A stretch of DNA of 64,000 bases from Macrosoma leucophasiata (GCA_036365455.1 JAWQUS010000019.1:11074001-11138000), one strand, 5' to 3'. Counted from the first letter of the stretch, positions 10,117-19,615 are shown. Notes: generated from the letters alone by a model not told the origin. Program-made: numbers and translations.

Positions 10117-10368
10117 CTGGTGGTAGAACTCCAGTGACGGAGCTCGCATTCGTAGGCACCACCGCATTACCTAATATACTTGCCGCTAAATGGTAGTGTT
10201 CAGCACTATCCCCTACGGCCCTGTAATTTAACACCTTAGGCCTCAGAAGTGGTAACGCATCTGCATTTTGACCTCTGATCTTTGTGTTGGTGAACATAGG
10301 CTGCAGTCATCACTTTACATCAATGTAAACTGCATGCTGTTTACCACCTTCATTACATATAAAAAAGT
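10117..10368 (+). repeat. Family A, second copy of a head-to-tail pair
   Basis: Hairpin intact. An internal gap removes about 40 bp around the TTCCGGTCAGG region. Confidence 0.75.
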
Positions 10369-10640
10369 AGCCTAAAAGTCACATCCCACATCCTGTCATC
10401 TCGCATAATGCTATCCAGAGCTACACAGACCGGTTCCCCAGTAAAAAGCGACAGTAACAGGTCGATACCCGCAGGTGCACCAATGGACAGATGTGATGCG
10501 TTTATATACGTTGGATTGAAGTTCAACTTCCTACTTAATAATTGGGTTATGACTAATGAATGTTTTCTTAAATTGAGTTTCGATGTTTTTGTAATTTTAT
10601 AATAAATAAAGAGAAAGGAATGTCTTATAATCGTGTAAGG

Positions 10641-11372
10641 TACTTTTTAGGATTCCGTAGTAAACAAGGAACCCTTATAGTTTTGCCGTGTCCGTCTGTC
10701 TGTCCGTCCGCGGCTTAGCGCAAAAACTGTTGACTGAGACTTGAAATTTGACTCAAGTAAACACCTTAATCACGCCAACAAAGTGGTAGAATAAAAACTT
10801 GAAAAAAAAAATTTGGTGTTCCTGGTGGTAGAGCTCCAGTGACGGAGCTCGCGGGCGTAGGCACCACCGCATTACCTGATTTACTTGCCGCTAAATGGTA
10901 GTGTTCAGCACTATCGTGTTCCGGTCAGGTGGTAATGTACGGCCCTGTAATTTCCGGCACAGAGGCATAACACCTTAGACCTCAGGAGTGGTAACGCATT
11001 TGCATTTTGACCTTGGTCTTTGTGTGGGTGTCTATAGGCTGCAGTCATCACTTAATATCAATGTGAACTGCATGCTTGTTTGCCACTTCAATTGCATAAA
11101 AAAAAAAAAACCTCCCCTACGTGTAACGCACGGATATTTTTTTATTTTTCGTTTTCTATGTAGTGTTTATATAATTGGATACGTCTTTAAAAAATGTTAA
11201 GGATGAGCTACTACCATTTTTCGATTAAGTTAGTTCGTGACTTATTAAGTAAGTAAGTAAGAGTCAAGTGTCCGCCCCTTCTACCAACTAAAAGGCTGTT
11301 GTTAGAAATTCAAACGTTACGGCAATAGTAGTGAGGTACATATAACGAAATCAAATGGTCGTATTAAAAAAA
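10641..11372 (+). repeat. Family D repeat split by a family A copy
   Basis: D begins with TTTTAGGATTCCGTAG and AAGGAACCCTTATAG, is interrupted at 10818, and resumes at about 11111 with CCTCCCCTACGTGTAACGC. It fades near 11370. An AAGTAAGTAAGTAAG run lies at 11249-11263. Confidence 0.65.
10818..11110 (+). repeat. Family A, full length, inserted in D
   Basis: A well-preserved copy with the intact 5' hairpin and a 12-A tail. The trinucleotide CCT is present at both edges, which is only weak evidence of a duplication. Confidence 0.8.
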
Positions 11373-11572
11373 AAAACTGGTTGCCTGTAAAGTCGGTTTT
11401 ACGGGCGAAGATTTTACGTGACAACGTCTTTTTCTCGGTAGAAAGGCATTCGCCGGTCCGGCAGGCCTCTCTCTCGTTCGGTGACTCATCGTTACGTTAC
11501 CGGGCGTTACACTTTTTTATGAGTGACTCCGAGCCGCAACCTAATTTAAGACGTTGTCACGTCAAAATGAAT
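11373..11572. mobile_element. MITE-like segment with inner inverted repeats
   Basis: ATTTTACGTGACAACGTCTT near 11411 is inverted at about 11550-11569 with a single-base indel. The left flank GTAAAGTCGGTTTTACGGGC is a motif I have seen in insect MITEs. The right outer end is lost where a family A copy begins. Confidence 0.5.
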
Positions 11573-11828
11573 AAAGTGACGGAGCTCGCGGGCGTATGCA
11601 CCACTACATTACCTAATTTACTTGCCGCTACATGGTAGTGTTCAGCAGTGCAGGGGGTAATGTACGGCCCTGTAATTTCCGGCACAGAGGCATTAACACC
11701 TTAGGCCTCAGGAGTGGTAACGCAACTGCATTTTGACCTTCGTCTTTGTGTAGGTGTCTATAGGCTGCATTTATCACTTAACATCAATGTGAACTGCATG
11801 CTTGATTGCCACTTCCATGATATAAAAA
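11573..11828 (+). repeat. Family A, 5' end slightly truncated
   Basis: It begins at AGTGACGGAGCTCGCGG, so only one arm of the hairpin remains, and continues to the 3' ATATAAAAA end. Confidence 0.7.
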
Positions 11829-11927
11829 TTCTTCCGCTAGTGGGTGGTGGGGTCGTCACGTCCCGCCGCCAGGTGACTCCCGAAGCCCGGTCAAAATCAT
11901 AATAAAATATGATACCCGCCGCACCTC

Positions 11928-12130
11928 AAGATACAATAACAAACGTTAATAACCAAGAAACAGCTAACTCCAGTTATGCTAAACACCACTTGGAGCCGAT
12001 ATCCGGATGTAATTTACATTATTATCCGGATTAATGCAGTTACAACCGGTTAAATGATGTTCCCCGAGCGTATTGCCTATGAATTGGATGTTATTAGTAA
12101 TTGCATGTTATTTTGGGGTAAGCTATGGAT
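11928..12130 (+). repeat. 203-bp direct repeat, left copy
   Basis: From AAGATACAATAACAAACG to AAGCTATGGAT. It contains two palindromic ATCCGGAT boxes separated by about 15 bp of AT-rich sequence that is itself partly self-complementary. The right copy is at 12607-12808. Confidence 0.8.
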
Positions 12131-12177
12131 TAACAGTATAATTAGCGTTGCATGAATTTAGGAAAATTAAATTCTAA

Positions 12178-12323
12178 CCCCCTTATTCATAAACGTATTT
12201 TAGCTAAAGTGTTTCTAATCTCTCGTTTGTCCTTTCCTATCCTGCACATTTGACACTGCAACTGACAAAGACAAAGCATTCTATAGCTAAAATGTATCTA
12301 TTGTACTTTTATGAATAAGGGGG
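12178..12323. mobile_element. 146-bp MITE, piggyBac-like ends
   Basis: The left end CCCCCTTATTCATAAA and the right end TTTATGAATAAGGGGG are perfect 16-bp inverted repeats. The next ~18 bp (TTTTAGCTAAA-type) are also partly inverted. Flanks are CTAA on the left and TTAC on the right, each one change from TTAA, the piggyBac target. No coding capacity. It lies between the two 203-bp direct repeats. Confidence 0.7.
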
Positions 12324-12354
12324 TTACTATTCATTTATTTTTTGGGATAGAAAA

Positions 12355-12577
12355 CAAGCAAACAAGCATTAAGTTTACTTTGATGATAAGTAACTACTGC
12401 AGCATATACATAGACACCTACATAAAAGTCAAAGGTCAAAACGCAGATCTTATCTTTGTAATAGTACTTTAGTACTTCGTGATGCATTACCATCAAACCG
12501 GAACACGATATTGCTGTACACTGCCTGATAGATTAGGTGCCTATGCCCTCCAACTCTGTCACTGGAGCTCTATCACA
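12355..12577 (-). repeat. Family A, old diverged copy
   Basis: The order of landmarks on the minus strand is right (GAGCTCCAGTGACAG to CACTATCG-like to GCAGTAGTTACTTATC), but many substitutions and gaps are present. Confidence 0.5.
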
Positions 12578-12606
12578 ATAAAAATATATAATACCAACCA
12601 AATCTG

Positions 12607-12808
12607 AAGATGTAATAATATTTGCTAATAACCAATAAACAGCTAACTCGAATTATGCTAACACCACTTGGCGCCGATATCCGGATGTAATTTACATTAT
12701 TATCCGGATTAATGCAGTTACAACCGGCTAAATAATGTTCCCCGAGCGTACTGCCGATGAATTGGACGTTATTAGTAATTGCGTGTTATTTTGGGCTAAG
12801 CTGTGGAT
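12607..12808 (+). repeat. 203-bp direct repeat, right copy
   Basis: Roughly 90% similar by eye to 11928-12130, including both ATCCGGAT boxes, GTTCCCCGAGCGTA and the AAGCTGTGGAT end. The two copies are separated by 476 bp that hold the MITE and an old family A copy. Confidence 0.8.
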
Positions 12809-12837
12809 ATGTAAAATTGACAGGGTTATAATAAATG

Positions 12838-13165
12838 GAAGCACGCGTAACCCCACGGCTGGTGTAGATTAGGAGCGATCTACTCGGTTAAGCGATACGG
12901 GTGCGGTCGAGTATGTGATGAGTGACCGCTAGTGGCACATTAAAATGCGCGTTTACATTCTTCGCAGGGCACGTTTAACCCCCGGTCCCCGTTGCTATCG
13001 ATAGATAACAGTCGTTAAACCTTGTCGGAGGCCGTATGGGTGGTTTGAAAACAACCGACAGTGGGTTGGCCACTAACCCACCCACCTCCACCAATCCGCA
13101 TTGGAGCAGCGTGGTGGAGTAAGCTCCTGGCCTCCCCCCAAAAAAGGGAGACACTCGTGCCCAGC
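12838..13165 (+). repeat. Family E repeat (about 340 bp, GC-rich)
   Basis: The head includes GGCTGGTGTAGATTAGGAGC and GATCTACTCGGTTAAGCGAT. Landmarks GTGACCGCTAGTGGCA, CTATCGATAGATAACAG and GCATTGGAGCAGCGTGGTGG follow, then the end ACTCGTGCCCAG. In other copies the head forms an 8-bp hairpin (GTAGATCG/CGATCTAC). It stops before the usual GCAGTGGGACGTATA end, where family F begins. I recognise the family as common in moths and butterflies. Confidence 0.75.
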
Positions 13166-13310
13166 CTAGCGTGCATAGTGTGCGTGTGTGTGCATGCATT
13201 TTCCCCCGCAAAAAATGACAGATTGTTTTGCATGGGTAATAAACGCTATGGCTACTCCCCTCCGGTCCGCCGCGACCGGTGGGCCGAGTTGCTCTATGGT
13301 CGCGCTGGAT
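13166..13310 (+). repeat. Family F repeat
   Basis: TGACAGATTGTTTTGCATGG is followed by AATAAACGCTATGGCTACTC and the GC-rich core CCTCCGGTCCGCCGCGACCG, ending at TTGCTCTATGG. Related copies: 20565, 34965 (inverted), 35046, 41395 (inverted), 42105. Confidence 0.6.
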
Positions 13311-13539
13311 TAAATTCAAAAAACCCCTCTTGGGCTCCCGTACTATACATATGTGTGTGACTTAAAAAACATTAAGACCTCTGACTTTTAAATGTAAATA
13401 AAGAGTTATATAACAAATAACGCAACGACCATAGAAATTTCAAAGTCAAGGTCCACTAAAAACTGGTTAAGCACCAGGTGGAGCCAATAGCTTCGATAAG
13501 AATATTAATTAGGTATTTGAGAATCATCTATACAAATAA

Positions 13540-13865
13540 ATAAAATTGGAGTGTCTGTTTGAAATATTAAAATAACCGCTTTTTACTAAATGCATATGTA
13601 CGTATACACGGTACATATACCAAAACAACATTTTTTATAATTTTTGTCTGTCTGTCTGTCTGTTTGTTTGTTCCCGCTAATCTCGGGAGCGGCTGGACTG
13701 ATATCGACGGGTCTTTCACTGGCAGATAGCTTATGTAATAAGACGTAACTTAGGCTACTTTTATACTAGCTACGCCCACGACTTCGCCCGGGTGGATACT
13801 GAGCAATCATAAATTCTCACGTAGACAAAGTCGCGGGCACAGCTAGTTTTGAATATAAGCCGTTA
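13540..13865 (+). repeat. Family I-like repeat fragments
   Basis: GTCTGTCTGTCTGTCTGTTT followed by a CGGGAGCGGCTGGACTGAT motif, then ACTAGCTACGCCCACGACTTC at about 13766, are pieces of the CTAGCTGTTGCCCGC class. Boundaries are vague. Confidence 0.4.
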
Positions 13866-13911
13866 CCGCTTACTATAATAGTAACCAGAGGAAGTATGTA
13901 TGTCTCTATGA

Positions 13912-14085
13912 TGGTTTTTTTTTAAGTTACTGAAGTGGCAAGCAAACATGCAGTTCACATTGATGTTAAGTGATGACTGCAGCCTATAGACACCCACATG
14001 AAGACCAAGGTCAAAATGCAGATGTGTTACCACTCCTGAGGTGTAATGCCTGTGTGCCCGAAATTACTGGGCCGTACATTTCTGC
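13912..14085 (-). repeat. Family A, 3' half
   Basis: The minus-strand copy keeps the 3' portion up to the GTACGGCCCAG region. The 5' hairpin half is missing, as in a 5'-truncated retroposed copy. Confidence 0.7.
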
Positions 14086-14177
14086 TTGTCTTACATGTGT
14101 TATTACTATTACATAATGATCTTTATTTAAAAAATAAATGTTTTTTTTTATTATTTTCGTTTAAAAAACCAAGTAAT

Positions 14178-14478
14178 GAAGCGTCTTGAAACAAAACCAC
14201 GATCAAAACATAAGTCTTTATTTAAATTCCCCTGAAAAGATTCTCATTAGACTTTTGAGAAATTCATCAATTTCATCAGTGATATAAAAGTTTATTTGAC
14301 AATATCATGATCAATAATAATCAAAGAAGCCCTAATTACTTCATAGTTGTATGGAAAAGGTCAAATTGTGTAATTAGTGAGGTAATTTAGGTGGCATTTT
14401 TGTTTGTGAAGGAGAAAATGGACATTGTAAAAAGACTGGTAATCATTTTCTCACTTGATACTATGCCGAAGGCCTGGT
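14178..14478 (+). repeat. Tandem duplication, unit 1
   Basis: From about GCGTCTTGAAACAAAACC through TTCCCCTGAAAAGATTCTC and GTATGGAAAAGGTCAAA to GAAGGCCTGG. Unit 2 at 14697-14977 is highly similar over its first ~220 bp and recognisable to the end. Confidence 0.75.
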
Positions 14479-14492
14479 TTCAACTTGAAGTG

Positions 14493-14572
14493 AACTTCGG
14501 TAGCCCAGTTGGGAGAGTGGCTGGACTAGAAATCCCCGTGGTCTCGGGTTCAAGTACCGTCTGAAATAAAAA
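14493..14572 (+). repeat. tRNA-like sequence, plus strand
   Basis: AACTTCGGTAGCCCAGTTGG gives a D-arm-like A-box, and GGGTTCAAGTACC is a B-box-like T-arm. The anticodon arm cannot form a normal 7-nt loop, so this is a tRNA-derived relic or SINE head, not a functional tRNA gene. Confidence 0.55.
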
Positions 14573-14616
14573 TTTTCTTTCCATTTTTCTTTAAAAATAT
14601 TTTCATTAAATGAAAA

Positions 14617-14690
14617 ACTTCAAGTAAGACTCGAACTTGCGGCCACTGGGAATCTGGTCCAGCCGCTCTTCCAACTGAGCTACCGAAGTC
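14617..14690 (-). repeat. tRNA-like sequence, minus strand, inverted relative to its partner
   Basis: On the minus strand GACTTCGGTAGCTCAGTTGG starts a tRNA-like fold with a GCTGG/CCAGT anticodon stem enclosing 9 nt, a T-arm GCAAGTTCGAGTCTT, and an ACTTC/GAAGT terminal pairing. The 9-nt anticodon loop argues against function. It is a close relative of the plus-strand sequence at 14493, so the two form an imperfect inverted repeat. Confidence 0.55.
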
Positions 14691-14696
14691 CTACCC

Positions 14697-14977
14697 GAAG
14701 CGAAACCGCGATCAAAACGTAAGTTATTATATAAATTCCCCTGAAAAGATTCTCATTAGACCTTTGCAAATTTCATCACTGTGATATAAAAGTTTATTTG
14801 ACGATCAATAATAATCAAAGAGGCCCTAATTATCTACTTCAAAATTGTATGGAAAAGGTCAAAGTGTGTAATTAGTGGGGTAATTATAGGTGAAAAAACA
14901 CTTGAGTTGACATTGAGTACAAAACTGGTGAATGAGTACTCATTAATACTTTATTGATGCTTTGCTGAGGCCCTGGA
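14697..14977 (+). repeat. Tandem duplication, unit 2
   Basis: It starts GAAGCGAAACCGCGATCAAA and ends at GAGGCCCTGG. The tRNA-like inverted pair lies between the two units. Confidence 0.75.
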
Positions 14978-15034
14978 GGCCGACCGCCTAATTGAAATGC
15001 TTAGCTTTCGATTATGATAACGTCCTAACAGTTA

Positions 15035-15297
15035 CTGATGGTAGAGCTCCAGTGACGAAGTTCGTGGACGTAAGCTCCAACGCAATACCTAATCTACTTG
15101 CCGCTAAATAGGTTAAGTGTTAATGTACGCCCCTTTATTTTCCGGGACAGAGGCATAACACCTGAGGCCTTAGGAGTGGTAACGCATCCGCATTTTGATC
15201 TTGGTCTTTGTGTGGGTGTCTATAGGCTGCAGTCGTCACATAACATCAATGTGAACTGTATGCTTGTTAGCCACTTTCATTACATAAAAAAAAAATA
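15035..15297 (+). repeat. Family A, full length with internal gap
   Basis: Hairpin arms carry substitutions (GACGAAGTTCG). About 30 bp around TTCAGCACTATCG are missing. A tail of 10 A. Confidence 0.7.
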
Positions 15298-15530
15298 TAT
15301 AAATATAGGTACAAAATTCTCATGTCACAATGCTAGTTACCATACACATCCGAAACGGCTGGACCGCTTCTCCTGAAAATTTGTGTGCTTATTGGTAGTT
15401 CTCAGAATCAACCAACATCTATTTTTCATGGCCCTAATTGATAAGGGTGATTCCCAAAAAACACTTTTTATTTTCGTTTTCTTGGACTTTTTTTTAAGGC
15501 GATACAAATTTGTCTGGGCAGCTAGTGTAG
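15298..15530 (+). repeat. Family I-like fragment
   Basis: CACAATGCTAGTTACCATAC, CCGAAACGGCTGGACCG and CATGGCCCTAATTGATAAGG are typical of the older repeats that start near CTAGCTGTTGCCCGC. No frame. Confidence 0.35.
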
Positions 15531-15847
15531 GTACTATAAAAATGCTAAACAACTTAATAAGACGGCGCATCCTTTGTTATCGTATGCCATACACCATTAC
15601 CCGGGACTCCCCGAATTACACCCATTAATTAATGACCAACTTAATAGCTGTTTCGGCAATCTTCTTTGAGCTCATAAATTTATTAATTAACTTGAAATAG
15701 ACTTTTTTCAGTGGTATTATGTTTATGGCACTGAAAGCGAATGATGTTTCGCCTATTCGGGTTTGATATAGTGATATTATGAAATACTTCTGGTAACGTA
15801 TTAAGGGCTCTTTCAATTCAGGCGTTTTGTGTCGGACCGCTGCAGTG

Positions 15848-15879
15848 ACGACAAACGCACCGCTTGGGGCGTTTGTCGT
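15848..15879. repeat. Perfect 11-bp hairpin
   Basis: ACGACAAACGC at 15848-15858 is exactly complementary to GCGTTTGTCGT at 15869-15879, with a 10-nt spacer. Confidence 0.85.
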
Positions 15880-15884
15880 ATGGC

Positions 15885-16106
15885 CAGAGAATAGGTAATA
15901 ATACTACGTACAGAATGGACACTTCGACGTTCCGCCCGATTTCCCTGTCTCACCCAACCTCCTCCACTCTTATGGCCGAACATTTGGTATTCTCTACGTG
16001 CTACGCACACCGGCGTACGTGTAAATACACGTCACTGATTGATATCTGTGTAATAGAGACCAAATTAAGCGTTTGTATGGAATTTTGGCGGACTGTCCGC
16101 GGTGTG
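15885..16106 (+). mobile_element. Element G, copy 1, with 7-bp target duplication
   Basis: It begins CAGAGAATAGGTAATAATAC and ends TGTCCGCGGTGTG. Flanks are GTATGGC (15878-15884) and GTATGGT (16107-16113), one mismatch in 7. There are no terminal inverted repeats beyond CA...TG, no A-tail and no ORF. It contains an ACGTGT/ACACGT hairpin near 16017-16033. Copies at 41443-41663 and 61138-61315 share both ends. Confidence 0.75.
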
Positions 16107-16253
16107 GTATGGTGCACGAATGGTCATTTGTTTTCGTACAAAACGAACGGTACGGCAACAGTATTGCGTCACTCCTGTTGTCACGGGTTCTACGTCGTAC
16201 TGTTGCCGCACCGGGCGCTTTTTATGAAAACAAACAACCGTCCATGCGCCATT

Positions 16254-16437
16254 TTTAATGTAATGGAAGTGGCAAATAAGCATGCAGTTTACATTGATGT
16301 AAAGTGATGACTGCAGCCTATGACTATACCCACACAAAGATCAAGGTCAAAATACAGATGCGTTAGCACTCCTGAGGCCTAAGGTGTTATGCCTCCGTGC
16401 CGGAAATTACATGGCCGTACATTACCACCTGACCGGT
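16254..16437 (-). repeat. Family A, 3' two-thirds
   Basis: Minus-strand copy running from the ATTACATTAAAA end to the TTCCGGTCAGG region. It is 5'-truncated. Confidence 0.7.
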
Positions 16438-16524
16438 TAAGTTATTAAGTTATTTTAATTACCCAATTCCGTTTACCTTATTAATTAATAAATTTTTAAT
16501 TAAAAAATGTAATCTTCTTAATAT

Positions 16525-16705
16525 ATATAAATCTCGTGTCACAATGTTTGTCCTCAATGGACTCCTAAACCACTTAACCGATTATAATAAAATTCGCACA
16601 CCATGTGCAGTTCGATCCAACTTGAGAGATAGGATAGCTTACATTACGCTATGACTAATAGGAGCAGAGCAGCGCGGGCGAAGCCGGGGCGGGCCGCTAG
16701 TTAAT
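16525..16705 (-). repeat. Family I-like repeat, short form
   Basis: It ends at the high coordinate with GCGGGCGAAGCCGGGGCGGG and CCGCTAGTT, the inverse of the CTAGCGGCCCGCCCCGG start seen at 63570. The other end is CTCGTGTCACAATGTTTGTC. About 20 bp around AGCGCGGGCGAAGCC are conserved with other copies. Confidence 0.5.
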
Positions 16706-17136
16706 TAATAAATTTTTGACTAAGTAAAAAATATTTATAAATGTGTAACAGAATGATATTAAGATAATAATAATAATAGGGACATAGGTATGAAATGATG
16801 ATGATATGACAATTTAATTCGATACAGATTATTATAATTAATATATTCACAATTTCTTAGTTAAATCTTTGAAATACTTATGATAAGGAATGCAATTTTA
16901 GTGATGACAATTTGCTGTTGTTCATGATTTGATAATACATGTATTAGAGATTGTTAATTTAATTTTTAATGCAACTAAAAATGTTTACAAAATGAGTGAA
17001 TTTCAATAGTTTAAGGATATGCATAATATTTTACACACCATGGTTATGGTAGAATGTTACAGTTTCCATTATTTTGTTACCATACCACCTGTAGTCACTA
17101 CATTCTAGTAAATAAATGATTTATGATTATGAAGTA

Positions 17137-17200
17137 TATGAGGTAATACGGTGGTGCTTACGCCCGCGAGCTCCGTCACTGGAGCTCTACCACCAGTTAC
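17137..17200 (-). repeat. Family A, 5' end fragment
   Basis: Intact hairpin GAGCTCCGTCACTGGAGCTC (17169-17188) and CTACCACCAG end. The rest of the copy is missing, so this was made by later deletion rather than 5' truncation. Confidence 0.7.
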
Positions 17201-17279
17201 TAAAATATATTTATGGTACCTCCCCAACACGTAAATTGGCATGAAGGTATCGAATCACGTAAAAAAAAAAAAAAAAAAT

Positions 17280-17484
17280 TAAATACGCTTACACTCACAG
17301 CCCCACAGTATGTATAAACCTGTGTCGTGGGTGCCGTTGTACACATACAACACATACACAAACACCCAGACCCGAAACAAATATCTGTAGGCCATACAAA
17401 TATTTGTCCCGGTGCGGGGATCGAACCCGCGACCCTTCGAATCAAACGATGGTTTCACACCGCTGGACTAACCGGGTCGTCAAG
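17280..17484 (-). mobile_element. tRNA-derived SINE, family B
   Basis: The tail with TACGCTTACACTCACAGCC is preceded by a 16-17 T run (A-tail on the minus strand). The head ends in GACGACCCGGTTAG at 17481. B-box GGTTCGATCCC intact; the A-box is TTAGTCCAGCGG. This copy matches the 39717 copy closely. Confidence 0.85.
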
Positions 17485-17865
17485 GTCGTAAGGTGTTGTT
17501 GGATAAGTCTTTTAAAATATTTGGTGCTTAACTAATCTACGTGTGCCGAATAGACGGTAATGTAAGGCCTCGTTCTAAACATTTTCTATCACAGAACAAA
17601 AACAATTTAGGCTTCGTTATTAGATTGTTGTGTTCATGTTTATAAGCAAGAGTACTTACCGCATTAAAAAAATCATTCTTCCAAAAAAGCTGTATAGAGC
17701 GATAGTGAGTAAAAGGAAGCGCAAATTATCAAGTGTAAAATCTTTAAAACATACTGTACGAAAAGTCGTCGTTGGTCGTGGTTTCTGAAAAAATTCGTTG
17801 TGGTTTTGAGGAGATTTAAATCTACCATAAAACTAGAAAAATATGAATGATACGTATAATAACTT

Positions 17866-18190
17866 CGCGCCTGTAGTTCCAAGGGTAAGCAGAGGTAATC
17901 TGCCTGTATTCAAGCATACATGCAAACACCCTGGTGATAGAGCTGCAAGTGTAGGAATTAGACGTAAGCACATTCGCATTACTTATTTCATATGTCGCCA
18001 AATGGGAGTTGTACGAAAAAACGTGCGAATTGAGCAAATTATTTATACTCGTTGTAGAGTTCCCTCCGCATTTCTTATTCTTCTAGCTACCAATTATCTA
18101 GGTAGTGCGGGACGCAATTGTTTGTATTCCAGTTAGATGCCAATAGATGGCCCAGTAATTTTTAACGAAGAGGCCTCAAGATCGTCTACG
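17866..18190. repeat. Family C 3' fragment followed by a diverged family A copy
   Basis: Positions 17866-17935 are the minus-strand 3' end of SINE C (CGCGCCTGTAGTTCCAAGGG to TACATGCAAACACC). From 17936 a plus-strand A-like copy follows (GGTGATAGAGCTGCAAGTG to ACGCATCTATGTTTTGACC), strongly diverged and with an internal insertion of about 60 bp. Confidence 0.45.
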
Positions 18191-18224
18191 CATCTATGTT
18201 TTGACCTCTGTTTTTTGTTGATTT

Positions 18225-18373
18225 TTTTTATGTAATGGAAATGGCAAATAATCACATTGATGTTAAGTGATCACTGCAGCCTATAGACACCCACACAAAG
18301 ACCAAGGTCAAGATGCAGATGCGTTACCACTCCTGAGGCCTAAGTTGTTATGCCTCTGTGCCGGAAATTACAA
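18225..18373 (-). repeat. Family A, 3' half
   Basis: Complete 3' end (TTATGTAATGGAAATGGC) to the GCCGGAAATTACA motif, then abruptly joined to plus-strand A sequence. Confidence 0.7.
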
Positions 18374-18625
18374 GGTGTGTTGATGTTTATAGCCTGCAGT
18401 TGTCATATAACCACGTGAACTGCATGCTTGTTTGCTCATTGCTCCATCATAATATAAAACAATTTGTTACCGGTGGGAGAGTTCCAGTGTTAGAGCTCGA
18501 GACCGTAGGCACCACCGCATTACCTTTTCAATCAGCCGCTAAATGGTAGTGTTCAGCACTATCGTGTTCCGGTTACATGGTAGAACGGCCGGCTAATAAC
18601 TTATCAGAGTGACATATCAGGTGAA
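18374..18625 (+). repeat. Two partial family A copies, rearranged
   Basis: 18374-18455 holds a 3' part (GTTTATAGCCTGCAGTTGTC to TGCATGCTTGTTTGC). 18470-18625 holds a 5' part (GGTGGGAGAGTTCCAGTG to TGTTCCGGTTACATGG). With the minus-strand piece before it, this forms an inverted A cluster. Confidence 0.55.
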
Positions 18626-18967
18626 ACGAAGACAAATTCAATCTCAATAAACATCAGGCATCAGGCCTGTCCGAAATTTCGTCTCGTGTGTCCCCAAGGA
18701 AGTTTCGGCCATTGTGGTCACGTACGTGAGTGCACTTCCGAAGAACAATGGAGGCACGTGAGGTCCGGTTTGTGTGAAAAAAACGTGCGAAATGAGTGAA
18801 TCATATTGTAGATAATAGACTGAAGACTTACTTATTTCGAGGTTCCGTGTCTCGTAATGAAGAAAACCGGCCAAGTGCGAGACGGGCTCGGACTTTTTTA
18901 ATAAGATGTGACTAATATAACTATATGAAAAGTCTTTTTCGCAATAAACAGGATTAGTTTTTTTTTT

Positions 18968-19114
18968 TGTATGTATCTTCACGCCATTTCCCTAACGGGG
19001 TAGGCAGAAAGTGTAAATGCCAGATATCCCGGTCCTGACACACCTCCCGTGCCTTTTCTACATTCATCATTCTCTTGATACATGCTCGCCAATTCCTAAT
19101 ACTTTTGACCCCAC
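18968..19114 (-). pseudogene. Family H polymerase tail, left part of an interrupted copy
   Basis: The minus-strand text GTAGGCAGAGAG-like end, ACCGGGATATCTGGC and CATGTATCAAGAGAATGATG corresponds to the C-terminal coding end described at 41826. Translation is broken by small indels. The copy continues at 19616-19745 after an insertion. Confidence 0.6.
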
Positions 19115-19615
19115 TGTGAAGTACTAATTAATATAGGGCGGCGACGCACGGACGGATATAATCGAGTGACGGCGGAAACACGATTCACAAACCGCCAATA
19201 TAACGCGCCGACGCGTTTCGCGCCGCGCCCGCCCCTGATCCCGACCCTAACCCCGGCCCCGCGAGGCCGATGACATTCCGGTTATCGCCAACCGAATGAA
19301 GTAGAGCGAAAGTTGCACCGCCCATAATCGCATATGTCTCATATGTCTCTCCGCAACGCCCTAAGCCGAGGCACGGACCCGCATGGGTCACCCTTAGGCA
19401 GTTGCGCTAACTTTTTGTTTAGGCTGGAGCGCCTTCTGCGCTCACCGATTGCCCGGTGAAGTAGACTAGTGCCGTCTCGATCCAGGCCGCTTACATAAAA
19501 AAAAACTATATAAAAAAAGCGGAGGGGACATTGCTTGACCGACTGCCGGCCGGTGCCTCGGTGAACCGATAGTGTTGGTTTTATTTACCCAATAACTAGA
19601 CACTGAACACCACAT
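19115..19615. mobile_element. 501-bp insertion inside family H, GC-rich, unidentified
   Basis: Family H sequence stops at CCAC (19111-19114) and resumes at CCAC (19616-19619), so a 4-bp duplication is possible. The insert holds a GC-rich block with AACCCCGGCCCCGCG and an AGGCTGGAGCGCCTTCTGCG motif, then a 9-A run near 19496-19505. No protein or tRNA-like box was recognised. It may be more than one element. Confidence 0.45.

Larger units (their letters stand above)
15810..16258. mobile_element. MITE with long inverted arms, split by element G
   Basis: Right part: ATGGTGCACGAATGGTCATT (from 16109) is matched over about 55 bp by the inverse of 16204-16258, ending in ATGGCGCATGGACGG on the minus strand. 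The shared inner end is GGCAACAGTA. The left part begins near 15810 and contains the 11-bp hairpin at 15848-15879. Removing element G and one copy of its duplication joins the two. No coding region; superfamily not assigned. Confidence 0.5.

Noticed and set aside
13015..13360. Overlapping frames of 72-114 codons on both strands
   Set aside because: They fall within families E and F, whose GC-rich sequence gives open frames in several phases. The same frames break in other copies.
14493..14690. Two functional tRNA genes
   Set aside because: D- and T-arm motifs are present, but the anticodon arms give 9-nt loops and the acceptor pairing is partial. They are more likely tRNA-derived relics.
14178..14977. 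LTR retrotransposon suggested by the two direct repeats
   Set aside because: The interval is only about 220 bp, with no primer-binding site, polypurine tract, TG/CA ends or coding sequence.
16065..16337. Minus-strand frames across 16065-16337 as a gene
   Set aside because: The frames run through element G, a MITE arm and a family A copy, three unrelated mobile sequences.
19185..19391. 68-codon Gly/Ala-rich frame in GC-rich DNA
   Set aside because: It lies in the 501-bp insertion with long frames on the other strand too; base composition explains it.
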